64,000 nt of DNA from Rugamonas fusca (GCF_014042365.1 NZ_JACEZS010000008.1:124001-188000); one strand, 5' to 3'; shown: positions 6,865 to 18,273, counted from the first letter of the stretch. The notes: generated by a model from the sequence alone, not told the origin. Made by a program: numbers and translations.

Positions 6865-9264
6865 TTAGTTGCGCACCGGCTTACCGGTTTGCATCATGCC
6901 CATGATCCGCTCTTGCGTCTTCGGATGGTTCAGCAGCTCCAGGAAGGCTTTACGCTCCATGTCCAGGAACCACTGCTCGCTGACGAACTGACCCTGGTCG
7001 ATGTCGCCGCCCGACACGATCTCGGCGATCATCTCGCCCAGCTTGAAGTCGTGCGCGGAGATGAAGCCGCCGTCGCGCATGTTGACCAGTTGCGCCTTGA
7101 TGGTGCCGTAGCCGTAGCGGCCGGTGATCTGCACCGGCGCCTGCAGCGGTGGACGGTAGCCCTTGTCGAACATGGCGCGCGCTTCCACCTTGGCCACGTG
7201 CAGCAGCTCGTAAGGGTTGAACACGATCACGTCGTCTTCCTTCAGGTAGCCCATCGCTTGCGCTTCCAGTGCCGACTTGGACACGTTGGCGGTAGCGGCG
7301 TTGGTGAAGCCGGCTTTCAGGAATTGCAGGATGTCGTTGCCCTTGGCTTCCTTGGCGGCGCGTACGGCCGCTTCCTTCAGGCCGCCGCCGGCAGGGATCA
7401 GGCCCACGCCCACTTCCACCAGGCCGATGTACGATTCGATCGAGGCCACGCGCTTGGAAGCGTGCAGCGCCATTTCGCAGCCGCCGCCCAGGGCCAGGCC
7501 GGCCACGGCAGCCACCACGGGCACGTTCGAATACTTCATGGCCATGAAGGTGTCTTGCAGTTCGCGGATGATAGGATCAACCGCTTTCGCGCCGCCCTGC
7601 ATGAACGCAGGCAGTGCCGACTGCAGGTCGGCGCCGGCCGAGAAGGCGCCGCCTTCAGCCGCGTCGGCGCTCCAGATCACCAGGCCCTTGAAGTTCTTGG
7701 CCGCTTCATCCAGCGCCAGCTTCAGGCCCTTGATCACGCCGTCGCCGATCACGTGCATCTTGGTCTTGAGCGAGATCACCAGCACTTCGTCGCCCGAGTG
7801 CCACAGGCGGACCGAGTCGTCCTCGAACACGGTGGTGCCGGCGGTGCGGCCATCCACGGCGCCGGCGCCGAACACGGGTGCGCGGAATTCCTGGCGCTGG
7901 TAGACAGCCAGGTCGGAGCGCGGCACGAACGATTTCGAGACCGACGACCACGAACCTTCAGGGGTGTGCACGCCGCCTTTTTCAGCCACCGGGCCTTCGA
8001 ACACCCAGGCTGGCAGCGGTGCGTCGCACAGCGCCTGGCCGGCGTCGATGTCTTCCTTGACCCACTGGGCCACTTGCGACCAGCCGGCCGCTTGCCACGT
8101 TTCGAACGGGCCGACGTTCCAGCCGAAGCCCCAGCGCATGGCGAAGTCGATTTCGCGGGCGTTGTCGGCCACGGTGTCGAGGTGGATGGCGATGTAGTGG
8201 AAGGCGTCGCGGAAGATCGCCCACAGGAACTGCGCCTGTGGATTGGTCGATTCGCGCAGGGCCTTCATCTTCTTGACCGGATCCTTTTCCTTCAGGATGC
8301 GGGCCACGATGTCGGCGGCCTTGCCGCCGCCGGTCACGTATTCACCGGTGGCGAAGTCCAGGCGCTGGATCTCCTTGCCCACCTTCTTGTAGAAGCCGGC
8401 GCCGGTCTTCTGGCCCAGCGCGCCCTTCTCGACCAGCTTGGCCAGCACGGCCGGGGTCTTGTAGACGGCGGCGAACGGATCGTTCGGCAGGTAGTCCTGC
8501 ATGGTCTTGATCACGTGGCCCATGGTGTCCAGGCCCACCACGTCGGCGGTGCGGAAGGTGCCCGACTTGGCGCGGCCCAGCTTGGCGCCGGTCAGGTCGT
8601 CGACCACGTCGCACGACAGGCCGAACTTCTCGGCTTCATGCACGATGGCCAGGATGCCGAACACGCCCACGCGGTTGGCGATGAAGTTAGGCGTATCCTT
8701 GGCGCGCACGACGCCCTTGCCCAGGGTGGTGGTCAGGAAGCCTTCCAGCTGGTCGGCGATTTCCGGCTTGGTGGCGGCGGTCGGGATGATCTCGACCAGG
8801 TGCATGTAGCGCGGCGGGTTGAAGAAGTGCACGCCGCAGTAGCGCGATTTCAGGTCGGCGTCGAAGCCTTCGGACAGCTTGGTGATCGACAGGCCCGAGG
8901 TGTTCGAGGCGAAGATCGCGTTCGGGGCGATGTGCGGGGCGACCTTCTGGTACAGGTCATGTTTCCAGTCCATGCGCTCGGCGATGGCTTCGATGATCAG
9001 GTCGCAGCCGGCCAGCAGGTCCAGATTGTCTTCGTAGTTGGCCACCTGGATCAGCGAGGCGTGTTCCTTGTTGCCCAGCGGTGCGGGCGACAGCTTCTTC
9101 AGGTTCTCGATGGCGCGCAGCACGATGCCGTTCTTCGGACCTTCCTTGGCTGGCAGGTCGAACAGCACGACCGGCACTTTGGCATTGACGCAGTGGGCGG
9201 CGATCTGCGCGCCCATCACGCCGGCGCCCAGGACGGCTACTTTTTTAACGATGAAATTGGTCAT
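6865..9264 (-). CDS. 3-hydroxyacyl-CoA dehydrogenase / enoyl-CoA hydratase fusion (FadN/FadB-like)
   Basis: A 799-residue bifunctional beta-oxidation enzyme that hydrates enoyl-CoA and oxidises the 3-hydroxyacyl-CoA with NAD. The NAD-binding dehydrogenase is first (VAVLGAGVMGAQIAAH, residues 8-23; IFASNTSGLSITKLSE; HFFNPPRYMHLVEIIP), its C-terminal domain follows to about 430, and the crotonase hydratase is at the C-terminus (GGAFSAGADLQSAL; AAVAGLALGGGCEMAL). This dehydrogenase-first order is that of FadN-type proteins and the reverse of E. coli FadB. The thiolase partner and acyl-CoA dehydrogenase are adjacent. Confidence 0.9.
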   Translation of the reverse strand: MTNFIVKKVAVLGAGVMGAQIAAHCVNAKVPVVLFDLPAKEGPKNGIVLRAIENLKKLSPAPLGNKEHASLIQVANYEDNLDLLAGCDLIIEAIAERMDWKHDLYQKVAPHIAPNAIFASNTSGLSITKLSEGFDADLKSRYCGVHFFNPPRYMHLVEIIPTAATKPEIADQLEGFLTTTLGKGVVRAKDTPNFIANRVGVFGILAIVHEAEKFGLSCDVVDDLTGAKLGRAKSGTFRTADVVGLDTMGHVIKTMQDYLPNDPFAAVYKTPAVLAKLVEKGALGQKTGAGFYKKVGKEIQRLDFATGEYVTGGGKAADIVARILKEKDPVKKMKALRESTNPQAQFLWAIFRDAFHYIAIHLDTVADNAREIDFAMRWGFGWNVGPFETWQAAGWSQVAQWVKEDIDAGQALCDAPLPAWVFEGPVAEKGGVHTPEGSWSSVSKSFVPRSDLAVYQRQEFRAPVFGAGAVDGRTAGTTVFEDDSVRLWHSGDEVLVISLKTKMHVIGDGVIKGLKLALDEAAKNFKGLVIWSADAAEGGAFSAGADLQSALPAFMQGGAKAVDPIIRELQDTFMAMKYSNVPVVAAVAGLALGGGCEMALHASKRVASIESYIGLVEVGVGLIPAGGGLKEAAVRAAKEAKGNDILQFLKAGFTNAATANVSKSALEAQAMGYLKEDDVIVFNPYELLHVAKVEARAMFDKGYRPPLQAPVQITGRYGYGTIKAQLVNMRDGGFISAHDFKLGEMIAEIVSGGDIDQGQFVSEQWFLDMERKAFLELLNHPKTQERIMGMMQTGKPVRN

Positions 9265-9284
9265 GTCGTATCCTTAGTCTCTAC

Positions 9285-11075
9285 TTAGAACAGGTCAGCG
9301 TCGAGTGCCATCAGGCTGGCGGAACCGGCACGGGCCTGGCGAATCAAGGTTGCGGTTTCTGGCATCAGGCGGGCGAAGTAGAAGCGCGCCGTCGCCAGCT
9401 TGGCTTTGTAGAAGTTGTCGCCGGAGCCTTCTTTTTCCAGCGCGATCTTGGCCATCTGGGCGAACAGGTAGGCGTAGATCATGTGGCCCACCACGCGCAG
9501 GTACGGTACGCTGGCGGCGCCCACTTCGTCCGGGTTCTGGAACGCCTTCATGCCGATTTCCATGGTCAGCTTGGTGACTTTGTCGCCCAGGTCGCCCAGC
9601 GGGGTGATGAATTCGCTCATGGCTTCATCGGTGCCGTTTTCTTCGACGAAGGCTTTGACCTTCTCGCCGAACTTGCGCAGCTTGGCGCCGTTGTCGCCCA
9701 GGATCTTGCGGCCCAGCAGGTCCAGCGATTGCACGGTGTTGGTGCCTTCGTAGATCAGGTTGATGCGGGCGTCGCGCACGTACTGCTCCATGCCCCATTC
9801 GGCGATGTAGCCGTGGCCGCCGTACACTTGCATCGCTTCCGAGGTGGCGATCCAGGCGTTGTCGGTGATGAAGGCCTTGATCACGGGGGTCAGCAGCGCC
9901 ACTTCGTCGGCCGCTTCCTTGCGCACTTCTTCGTCCGGGTGGTGCAGTTCGCGGTCGATCTGCAGCGCCACGTAGGACGAGAAGGCGCGGGCGCCTTCGG
10001 CGTAGGCCTTGCCGGTCAGCAGCATGCGGCGCACGTCGGGGTGCACGATGATGGGGTCAGCTGGCTTGTCCGGTGCTTTCGGGCCGGTCAGCGAGCGCAT
10101 CTGGATACGGTCCTTGGCGTACACCAGCGCGTTCTGGTAAGCCACTTCCGTCAGGCCCAGCGACTGCATGCCCACGCCCAGGCGGGCCGCGTTCATGAAC
10201 ACGAACATGGCGTTCAGGCCCTTGTTGGGCTGGCCGATGATCCAGCCACGGGCGCCGTCCAGGTTCATCTGGCAGGTCGAGTTGCCGTGGATGCCCATCT
10301 TCTCTTCGATGGCGCCGCAGGTGATCGGGTTGCGCTCGCCGACTTGGCCGTCAGCGGTGGGCAGGTATTTCGGTACCAGGAACAGCGAGATGCCTTTCGA
10401 GCCTTCCGGTGCGTCCGGCACGCGGGCCAGCACCAGGTGCAGGATGTTTTCCGACATGTCGTGTTCGCCGGCCGAGATGAAGATCTTGTTGCCGGTGATC
10501 AGCCAGGAGCCGTCAGCCTGTGGCTCGGCTTTCGAGCGCAGCATGCCCAGGTCGGTGCCGCAGTGCGGTTCGGTCAGGCACATGGTGCCGGTCCACTCGC
10601 CCGACACCAGCTTGGGCAAGTAGATTTTCTTCTGTTCGTCGGTGCCGTGCTCCAGCAGGCACTCGTAGGCGCCGTGCGACAGGCCGGGGTACATGGTCCA
10701 GGCCTGGTTGGACGAGTTCAGCATTTCGTAGAACGAGTTGTTCAGCACGATAGGCAAGCCCTGGCCGCCGTATTCAGGCGAGCACGACAGGGCAGCCCAG
10801 CCGCCTTCCACGTACTGCTTGTACGCTTCCTTGAAGCCTTTCGGGGTGGTCACGGTCTGGGTCGCTGCGTCGTGGTGGCAGCCTTCGCGGTCGCCCGAGT
10901 GGTTCAGGGGGAACAGCACTTCCGAGGTGAACTTGCCGCCTTCTTCCAGCACCTGGTTGATGATGTCGGCGTCGACATCGGCGTAGTATGGCATTTGCTT
11001 GAGCTCATCTTCCACTTTCAGCAATTCGTGCAGCACGAACTGCATATCCCGGATTGGCGCGACGTATTGACCCAT
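9285..11075 (-). CDS. Acyl-CoA dehydrogenase
   Basis: A 596-residue FAD enzyme for the first oxidation of acyl-CoA, passing electrons to ETF. It has the extended N-terminal helix and C-terminal domain of the long ACAD subgroup common in this operon type. The substrate/FAD segment is MCLTEPHCGTDLGM and the catalytic Glu lies in INLIYEGTNTVQSLDL. Spacing to the downstream fusion gene is 20 bases, giving a unit acyl-CoA dehydrogenase, dehydrogenase/hydratase, thioesterase, thiolase. The TetR-type gene sits 61 bases upstream on the same strand and probably controls the set. Confidence 0.9.
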   Translation of the reverse strand: MGQYVAPIRDMQFVLHELLKVEDELKQMPYYADVDADIINQVLEEGGKFTSEVLFPLNHSGDREGCHHDAATQTVTTPKGFKEAYKQYVEGGWAALSCSPEYGGQGLPIVLNNSFYEMLNSSNQAWTMYPGLSHGAYECLLEHGTDEQKKIYLPKLVSGEWTGTMCLTEPHCGTDLGMLRSKAEPQADGSWLITGNKIFISAGEHDMSENILHLVLARVPDAPEGSKGISLFLVPKYLPTADGQVGERNPITCGAIEEKMGIHGNSTCQMNLDGARGWIIGQPNKGLNAMFVFMNAARLGVGMQSLGLTEVAYQNALVYAKDRIQMRSLTGPKAPDKPADPIIVHPDVRRMLLTGKAYAEGARAFSSYVALQIDRELHHPDEEVRKEAADEVALLTPVIKAFITDNAWIATSEAMQVYGGHGYIAEWGMEQYVRDARINLIYEGTNTVQSLDLLGRKILGDNGAKLRKFGEKVKAFVEENGTDEAMSEFITPLGDLGDKVTKLTMEIGMKAFQNPDEVGAASVPYLRVVGHMIYAYLFAQMAKIALEKEGSGDNFYKAKLATARFYFARLMPETATLIRQARAGSASLMALDADLF

Positions 11076-11136
11076 GATTTTCTCCTGATGGCGTATAGCT
11101 AAATAAGTGTTGAATGGCAGCGGTGACCGCGGCCGC

Positions 11137-11763
11137 TTACGTTTTTTCTGTTGCCTCCGCCTGGTGGGGCGGATGCGGGTTCCGGTAATTCTCGATCAGC
11201 CGGTTAAAGCCGATGCTGGCGCGGTCCAGGCTGCCCGGGATGCGCAGGAAGCGCGCATCATGGTGCAGGGCCAGGATCAGGCCGTACATCTCATAGACCA
11301 GCTGCTGCGGGTCGGTATCCGGCCGGAGGTCGCCGCATTCGATGGCCTGGCGTACGCAGCGCAGCAAGGCGCCCTGCCACGCGTTGACCATCGACATCAG
11401 CTCCTCCCGGATGGGACCGGGGCGGTCGTCGTATTCCACCGCGCCGCTGATGTAGATGCAGCCCGATGCGACTTCCACGCTCACTCGCTTGACCCAGCGC
11501 GCAAACATCGCCTTCAGGCGCTGCAAGCCACGCGGTTCCTTCATGCTGGGGAAAAACACTTCCTGCTCAAAGCGGTGGTGATACAGCTTGAGCACTTCCA
11601 GCTGCAAGTCTTCACGCGAACCGAAATGCGCAAACACCCCCGACTTGCTCATGTTCATCCTGTCCGCGAGCAAGCCGATGGTGAGTCCTTCGAGCCCGTC
11701 ACGACTGGCCAGGTCCAGCGCCACATCGAGAATGGCCGCGCGAGTCAGTTCACCCTTACGCAT
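11137..11763 (-). CDS. TetR/AcrR-family regulator of the beta-oxidation operon
   Basis: A 208-residue repressor. The N-terminal domain (about 1-50) has the TetR helix-turn-helix (LTIGLLADRMNMSKSGVFAHFGSRE, split here by the turn at about 33-37), and a larger ligand domain follows with the TetR_C-like segment CGDLRPDTDPQQLVYEMYGLI. The start at 11763 (MRKGELTR) is chosen because conserved sequence begins there; an in-frame start 11 codons upstream is possible. Being first in the minus-strand fatty-acid block it likely senses acyl-CoA and represses the operon, as FadR/PsrA-type TetR proteins do. The 260 bases upstream, to the next gene, are AT-rich and include tattaata at 11778-11785. Confidence 0.8.
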   Translation of the reverse strand: MRKGELTRAAILDVALDLASRDGLEGLTIGLLADRMNMSKSGVFAHFGSREDLQLEVLKLYHHRFEQEVFFPSMKEPRGLQRLKAMFARWVKRVSVEVASGCIYISGAVEYDDRPGPIREELMSMVNAWQGALLRCVRQAIECGDLRPDTDPQQLVYEMYGLILALHHDARFLRIPGSLDRASIGFNRLIENYRNPHPPHQAEATEKT

Positions 11764-12023
11764 AAATTTGATAGAAGTATTAATAAGTACACCCAAGGTA
11801 AAAATTCATCTGAAAGGAGAAAAGAACATTCTCTCGCAGTTGAATTTACTTCGTGTGAAAAGAATTGCGAACGCTCGTACTATTATCCAGCGGGTGGTAA
11901 AAGTCAAACAGTACCGTTAGAGGCGCGGTTCTATTGCTGCGTCGCAGCAGTATTGTGGGGAATGGGGGACACCGGCGGGGGCTGCAAGGCGCTGGCCTGG
12001 CCGGCCCGCCCGCTGCCGGACGG

Positions 12024-13241
12024 TCACACGGGCGCCGCGGCGGCGATGGCTGGCATCGCTTGATGGCATGGCGCAGGGACGGCCGCCGGCTCGCCGCTGA
12101 CCACCCGGTCGCGGCCGCCCTGCTTGGCCGCATACATGCGCTGATCGGCCAGTTCGACCAGCCGTTTCCAGTCGCCAACATGGTCGGCCCGGCGCTCGGC
12201 GATGCCGATGCTGGCCGTCACCGGCCCGCCCTCGGGGCGCTCGCCGAAGCCGCTGCTGCGCAGCCGCTCGATGGCCGTCCGGGCCTGCTCCAGGCCCGTG
12301 CCCGGCATGATCAGCAGGAATTCCTCGCCGCCCCAGCGCGCCAGCACGTCGCCGTGGCGCATGTGCTGGCTGACCCGTTCGGTCATGGTGACCAGCGCCC
12401 GGTCCCCCGCCTCGTGGCCGTAACCGTCGTTGATGCGCTTGAAATGGTCGAGGTCGAGGAAGGCCAGGGCGAACGGCGCGTTGCCACGCTCGGCCATGGT
12501 GAAATGCAGGTCGAGGATTTCCATGCCGCTGCTGCGGGAAAAGGCATTGGTCAGCGGATCGCGGATGGCCTGGCGCACCAGCGCGATCATGAACGCGAGC
12601 TGGCAGATGCCGGCCAGCGCGGCCACGCCCGTGATCAGCACCAGCAGCCAGAACGCGCCGGTGAACGCGGGCCAGTCCATGGCGGCCCAGCGCAGGTAGC
12701 CGGACACGGCATGGCAGACCAGGATGGGACTGGCGACCACGAAGCTTTCGGCGATGGCCAGCGGGAACACCGCCAGCCCTCCCAGCAACACGAAGGGCAG
12801 GAAGGCGTAGCCGGCCCCGATCGCGGCGGACATGCCGGTCAGCTGGTAGTGCGTGAGCAGCGTGTGCGACGCGACATAGAACACGGTGGGGATGGCGAAC
12901 AGCAGGGCCATGGCCCGGTAGGCGTTGAACAGGTCGCCGTTGGAGCGATAGTAGACCAGCAAACTGGCGAAGGCGGCGCTGGCGGCGAAGCGCATCAGCG
13001 CCAGCTGGCCCCACAGCGGGAACGGGAACACGATGAAATCGATGATGCTCCACAGCGGTGTGAGCACGGCGAACAGGAAGGCGAACAGGCGCACGCGGTT
13101 GACGATCAGCTTGGCGCGGCGCCGCGCCAGCAAGCTCAGATGGCGGTGCGGCGAAAATAACCAGCCCAGTTCGCTTTGCTTGAGCTCACCGGGCATCAGC
13201 CCCATCAAACGGTGCCAGAGCATTTCCGCAACCTGATTCAT
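12024..13241 (-). CDS. Membrane-bound GGDEF diguanylate cyclase
   Basis: A 405-residue inner-membrane enzyme making cyclic-di-GMP from two GTP. After a soluble N-terminus of about 40 residues there are about six hydrophobic segments (about 45-215), then a GGDEF domain with the active signature RWGGEEF. An RxxD inhibitory site, RHGD, lies five residues before GGEEF, so product feedback is expected. The ATG at 13241 is preferred over upstream starts, whose extra residues are low-complexity and unlike protein. No partner gene is adjacent; the signal sensed by the membrane part is unknown. Confidence 0.85.
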   Translation of the reverse strand: MNQVAEMLWHRLMGLMPGELKQSELGWLFSPHRHLSLLARRRAKLIVNRVRLFAFLFAVLTPLWSIIDFIVFPFPLWGQLALMRFAASAAFASLLVYYRSNGDLFNAYRAMALLFAIPTVFYVASHTLLTHYQLTGMSAAIGAGYAFLPFVLLGGLAVFPLAIAESFVVASPILVCHAVSGYLRWAAMDWPAFTGAFWLLVLITGVAALAGICQLAFMIALVRQAIRDPLTNAFSRSSGMEILDLHFTMAERGNAPFALAFLDLDHFKRINDGYGHEAGDRALVTMTERVSQHMRHGDVLARWGGEEFLLIMPGTGLEQARTAIERLRSSGFGERPEGGPVTASIGIAERRADHVGDWKRLVELADQRMYAAKQGGRDRVVSGEPAAVPAPCHQAMPAIAAAAPV

Positions 13242-13455
13242 GCATGCCTTTTCGACGTCGCCGCAACGGGGACGGCGGCGCCCCCCTTGCCTGCTTGGGA
13301 ATGGCTGGCCAGGGATGGATGGCCAGTGCTTGCCTTTCTTGCCAGCTAGCAATCCTAAGCCATGTCCATCGCGCTGTCACCGGCGCGACCGCCTTTCTTG
13401 ACGCAAGACAGGTAAACCGTGGACGTTTTGCCGCAAGGGCAGCCGCGGCAGTGGC

Positions 13456-13839
13456 TCAGTCCGGATCGCCGAGCTTGCCCAGCTGGCGGCGGTCGCGTTT
13501 GGTGGGCCGGCCCTTGATATCGGCCCCCGGCTCGCGGAACAGGCGGCGCCGTTCGGCCGTCTCGGCGCGGGCCGCCACGCTGGCCGCCGTCTCCTCGTAC
13601 AGGGTGCGGGCGATGGGCGCGGCCGCGCGCACGTCCGACAGGCCCAGCACCACCACTTCCCAGCGGTCCGCGCCGTTATCGATGAGCAGCTTGTCGCCCA
13701 CGCGCAGGGCGCGGGCCGGCTTGATATGTTCGCCACCAAGCTTGACGCGGCCGCTGTCGACGGCGTCCGTGGCCAGCGAACGGGTCTTGAAGAAGCGCGC
13801 CGCCCACAACCATTTATCGAGTCTGACTGTCTCGTTCAA
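13456..13839 (-). CDS. hslR: Hsp15-like RNA-binding S4 protein
   Basis: A 127-residue S4-domain protein related to the heat-shock protein Hsp15, which binds stalled 50S subunits carrying nascent chain-tRNA. The S4 domain starts RLDKWLWAARFFKTRSLA (about 6-23) and continues with GRVKLGG and ARALRVGDKLLI; the basic tail RPTKRDRRQLGKL is typical. The start codon is TTG, which overlaps the clsB stop (TTGA) and has a GGGGAA ribosome site ten bases before it; no ATG is available. The operon position after clsB implies translational coupling. Confidence 0.85.
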   Translation of the reverse strand: MNETVRLDKWLWAARFFKTRSLATDAVDSGRVKLGGEHIKPARALRVGDKLLIDNGADRWEVVVLGLSDVRAAAPIARTLYEETAASVAARAETAERRRLFREPGADIKGRPTKRDRRQLGKLGDPD

Positions 13840-14999
13840 GCGTATTTCCCCACGGCAAAAATCCGCATCAGCAACTTGTAGCCCATGTAGGCCAGGCCAT
13901 AGCCGAGGCGGCGCCAGCGGCCCACGTTGGCGAACTCGTGCGCATGCACCACCACGCCGTCGGCGATGGCTTGTTCGATGTGGGCCCGCAGGCTGCGGGC
14001 GAACACGGCGTCCTTGACGACCACGTTCGCCTCCTGGTTCAGGAACAGGCTCAGGCCATCGACGTTGCTCGAGCCCACGGTGGCCCAGTTGTCGTCGATC
14101 ACGGCCACCTTGGCGTGCAACTGGGTCTTGTGATATTCCACCACTTTGACGCCGGCCGCCAGCAGTTTCGGATAGAAGGAGTGGGCGACCGCGTCCTGCA
14201 GCCAGAACTCGCCCACCCCGATCAGCAGCACCACCTCCACCCCGCGCTCGGCCGTGGCGGCCAGCGCGCGGCGGAACTTGCGGCCCGGCGCGAAATACGG
14301 ATTGGCCAGCAGCACGCTCCTGCGGGCCCGGCCCAGCGCCTGCAGGTAGGCGCGCTGGATGGTGACGCGGTTGCGCAAATTGTCGCGCACCACGAAGCCG
14401 GCCTGCACCATGGCGCGGTTGGCCGCCTTGTTCAGCTTGCGCAAGTCACGGTACAGGCTGATGCGCTTGAAGAGGCCCAGCTTGCCCTGGCGCGCCCACT
14501 GGGCTTCCGCTTCCCGCTGGATATTGGCCACCAGCGGCCCGCGCACGGCCACGGCGAAATCCCAGCGCGGCGCGGCCAGCGCAATGTTGTGGTCGTAGTC
14601 GCAGAACAGGTCGTCGTTGATGTTGATGCCGCCGACGAAGGCGATGCCGTGGTCCACCACGCAAATCTTGCGGTGGGTACGCGTCATGCCGCGCCGGAAC
14701 CACGGGTTGAAGATGCGGTGTTCGACCCGCGCCTCCAGCAGTTGCGCGTGCAGCCGGTCGACCCGGTGCCGGCCCGTGCCGAACCAGTCCGTGATCATGC
14801 GCACCTGCACCCCGCGCGCGGCGGCCCGCATCAGCGCGCCCTGCACGGCCTGGCCCGTCTCGTCGTCGGCGAAGATATAGGTCTCGAAATAGATCTCGTA
14901 CTGGGCCGCGTCGATGGCCGCGATGAGGGCCGGGAAATACTCGGTGCCGCAATAGAGCAGCTCGATCTCGTTATTGGCCAGGAAATTAACGGAACGCAT
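13836..14999 (-). CDS. clsB: Cardiolipin synthase B (phospholipase D family)
   Basis: A 387-residue phospholipase-D-superfamily enzyme predicted to make cardiolipin by joining phosphatidyl groups at the inner membrane. Two HKD motifs are intact: HRKICVVD followed by GININ, and HAKVAVID followed by GSSNVD. No N-terminal transmembrane pair is present, which fits ClsB rather than ClsA. Starting at 14999 (MRSVNFL) avoids read-through from the upstream gene's other frame. It follows the EEP nuclease gene by 8 bases, the same arrangement as E. coli ybhP-clsB. Confidence 0.88.
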   Translation of the reverse strand: MRSVNFLANNEIELLYCGTEYFPALIAAIDAAQYEIYFETYIFADDETGQAVQGALMRAAARGVQVRMITDWFGTGRHRVDRLHAQLLEARVEHRIFNPWFRRGMTRTHRKICVVDHGIAFVGGININDDLFCDYDHNIALAAPRWDFAVAVRGPLVANIQREAEAQWARQGKLGLFKRISLYRDLRKLNKAANRAMVQAGFVVRDNLRNRVTIQRAYLQALGRARRSVLLANPYFAPGRKFRRALAATAERGVEVVLLIGVGEFWLQDAVAHSFYPKLLAAGVKVVEYHKTQLHAKVAVIDDNWATVGSSNVDGLSLFLNQEANVVVKDAVFARSLRAHIEQAIADGVVVHAHEFANVGRWRRLGYGLAYMGYKLLMRIFAVGKYA

Positions 15000-15007
15000 A
15001 GATCCTG

Positions 15008-15823
15008 TCAGGCCAGCGACAGCGACGCGACGATGGGCGCGTGGTCCGACAGCTTGGCCCACAGCGTGCCATGCAAGACCTCGGCCGCCTTCACGTCGAA
15101 GCCGCGCACGTAGATGCGGTCGAGCCGGAAAAATGGCAGCGCGGCGGGGAACGTGCGGGCCTGGCGCACGGCGTTCTTGCGGCCCAGCGCACGGCCCAGC
15201 TCGTCGAGCGTGGAGTTGGAACCGATCTGGTCGAACACTTCCACCACGCCCAGCGCGTGCCGCAGTTCGTCGCTGAGGTTGTTGCGCCAGTCGTTGAAAT
15301 CGCCGGCGATGATGACCGGCTCGCCATCGGGCGCCGAGGTGCGCACGGCCTCGATCAGGGCCGCCGTCTGGCGCTTGCGGCCGCCCTCGAACAAGCCCAG
15401 GTGGACCACATAGCAATGCACCAGCATACGCGGCGTCCGCAGCTCGCAGTGCAGGATGCCGCGCTGCTCGAACGCGTGGTCGGACACGTCATGGTTATGG
15501 CTGTGGACGATGGGGAAGGCGCTCAGCAGCGCGTTGCCATGATGGCCATGGTCGTAGACGGCGTTCATGCCGTAGGCCGTGTGCTCGTGGCGCGATGCGC
15601 CGGCCAGGAATTCATGCTGGGCCGTTTCTGGCCAATGCTGCTGGCCGTGGTGCTCGGCGCCGTACTGGGCCGCATTGAGGTCGTGCCGGCCCTGCACTTC
15701 CTGCAGGAATACCACGTCCGCATCGAACAAGCCGATGGCCTGCTTCAGCGCGTGCACCCGCGGCAAGCTGCGGATGGCGGAAACGCCTTTGTGGATGTTG
15801 TACGTGGCGACGCGGATCTTCAT
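15008..15823 (-). CDS. Endonuclease/exonuclease/phosphatase (EEP) family protein, YbhP-like
   Basis: A 271-residue metal-dependent phosphoesterase of the EEP fold. Catalytic landmarks are VATYNIHKGV at the start (Asn), FLQEVQGRHD (Glu), HLGLFEGGRKRQ (His), IAGDFNDWRN (Asp/Asn) and the C-terminal SDHAPIV (Asp-His). No signal peptide is visible. It is directly upstream of clsB with an 8-base gap; homologues next to clsB (ybhP) have no settled substrate, but a role on phospholipid head groups or nucleic acid is possible. Confidence 0.85.
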   Translation of the reverse strand: MKIRVATYNIHKGVSAIRSLPRVHALKQAIGLFDADVVFLQEVQGRHDLNAAQYGAEHHGQQHWPETAQHEFLAGASRHEHTAYGMNAVYDHGHHGNALLSAFPIVHSHNHDVSDHAFEQRGILHCELRTPRMLVHCYVVHLGLFEGGRKRQTAALIEAVRTSAPDGEPVIIAGDFNDWRNNLSDELRHALGVVEVFDQIGSNSTLDELGRALGRKNAVRQARTFPAALPFFRLDRIYVRGFDVKAAEVLHGTLWAKLSDHAPIVASLSLA

Positions 15824-15867
15824 GGGGTAATTCTACCCCCATCGGCCCGGTTTCCGGCAAGCCGTAC

Positions 15868-16326
15868 TTATGCTCGCCTTAGCTGCTGCGGCAATTGCAG
15901 GATCGCTTCCGCGTTGGAGGAGGAGAAGCATTTATCGGCCGCTTCCAGGTAGGGCAGCCAGACGTGGTTCAAGTGTTCGCGCGGCGCCAGCGTGATGGGA
16001 ATGTCGCGCGGGACTTCGACGCTGAATACGTGTTCCGTGTTTTCCGTCACGCCCGGCGCGTAGCGGTGGCGCCACACGGGGTAGATGGTGTAGATGTTCG
16101 ACAGCATCCAGTCGCGCAGCACGATGCGGGTGCCATCGGCCACGATGCCCGTCTCCTCGTGCAATTCGCGGGTGGCCGTTTGCAGCAGGGGTTCGTCCGG
16201 CGCGTCCAGCGAGCCGGTCACGGATTGCCAGAAGCCGGGCCGGTCGGCCCGCTCGATCAGCAGCACTTGCAGGTCGGCGGTATGGATCACCACCAGCACC
16301 GATTCGGGAATCTTGTAGGGCTTCAT
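15868..16326 (-). CDS. nudB: Dihydroneopterin triphosphate diphosphatase (Nudix)
   Basis: A 152-residue Nudix hydrolase that removes pyrophosphate from dihydroneopterin triphosphate in folate synthesis. The Nudix box GX5EX7REUXEEXGU is complete, running from GSLDAP to RELHEETGI (about 38-60). FWQSVTGSL before it and the W/Y-rich DWMLSNIYTIYPVWRHRYA after it are NudB hallmarks. It follows aspS on the same strand, as in many proteobacteria, but a terminator-like hairpin lies between the two. Confidence 0.85.
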   Translation of the reverse strand: MKPYKIPESVLVVIHTADLQVLLIERADRPGFWQSVTGSLDAPDEPLLQTATRELHEETGIVADGTRIVLRDWMLSNIYTIYPVWRHRYAPGVTENTEHVFSVEVPRDIPITLAPREHLNHVWLPYLEAADKCFSSSNAEAILQLPQQLRRA

Positions 16327-16337
16327 GTTCCGACAAT

Positions 16338-16396
16338 AAAAAAGGCGCAGTCACCCGCGCCTCTTGAACACAACGTGCGCCCGCCGAAGCGGGCGC
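16338..16396 (-). terminator. Tandem hairpins after aspS, the second with a T-tract
   Basis: Two hairpins lie between aspS and nudB. The first (16377-16396) is gcgcccgc-cgaa-gcgggcgc, a perfect 8-bp stem. The second (16343-16362) pairs aggcgc with gcgcct and on the minus strand is followed by TTTTTT, making it a plausible intrinsic terminator for aspS. Confidence 0.6.
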
Positions 16397-16405
16397 GGGG
16401 CGCTA

Positions 16406-18214
<1,809 letters not shown>

Positions 18215-18273
18215 GTTATTTCTCAGTTCAGGTTAAATAGTTCAGTTTATTTATCGGGGCGCAGGCGCCCGTT

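Noticed and set aside
6457..9288. A 943-codon plus-strand frame antisense to the dehydrogenase/hydratase fusion
   Set aside because: Same shadow effect; no domain, and the real gene is intact on the minus strand.
13242..13352. Upstream extension of the diguanylate cyclase start to 13352
   Set aside because: The extra residues are Arg/Pro-rich and unlike the family; the ATG at 13241 precedes the conserved region.
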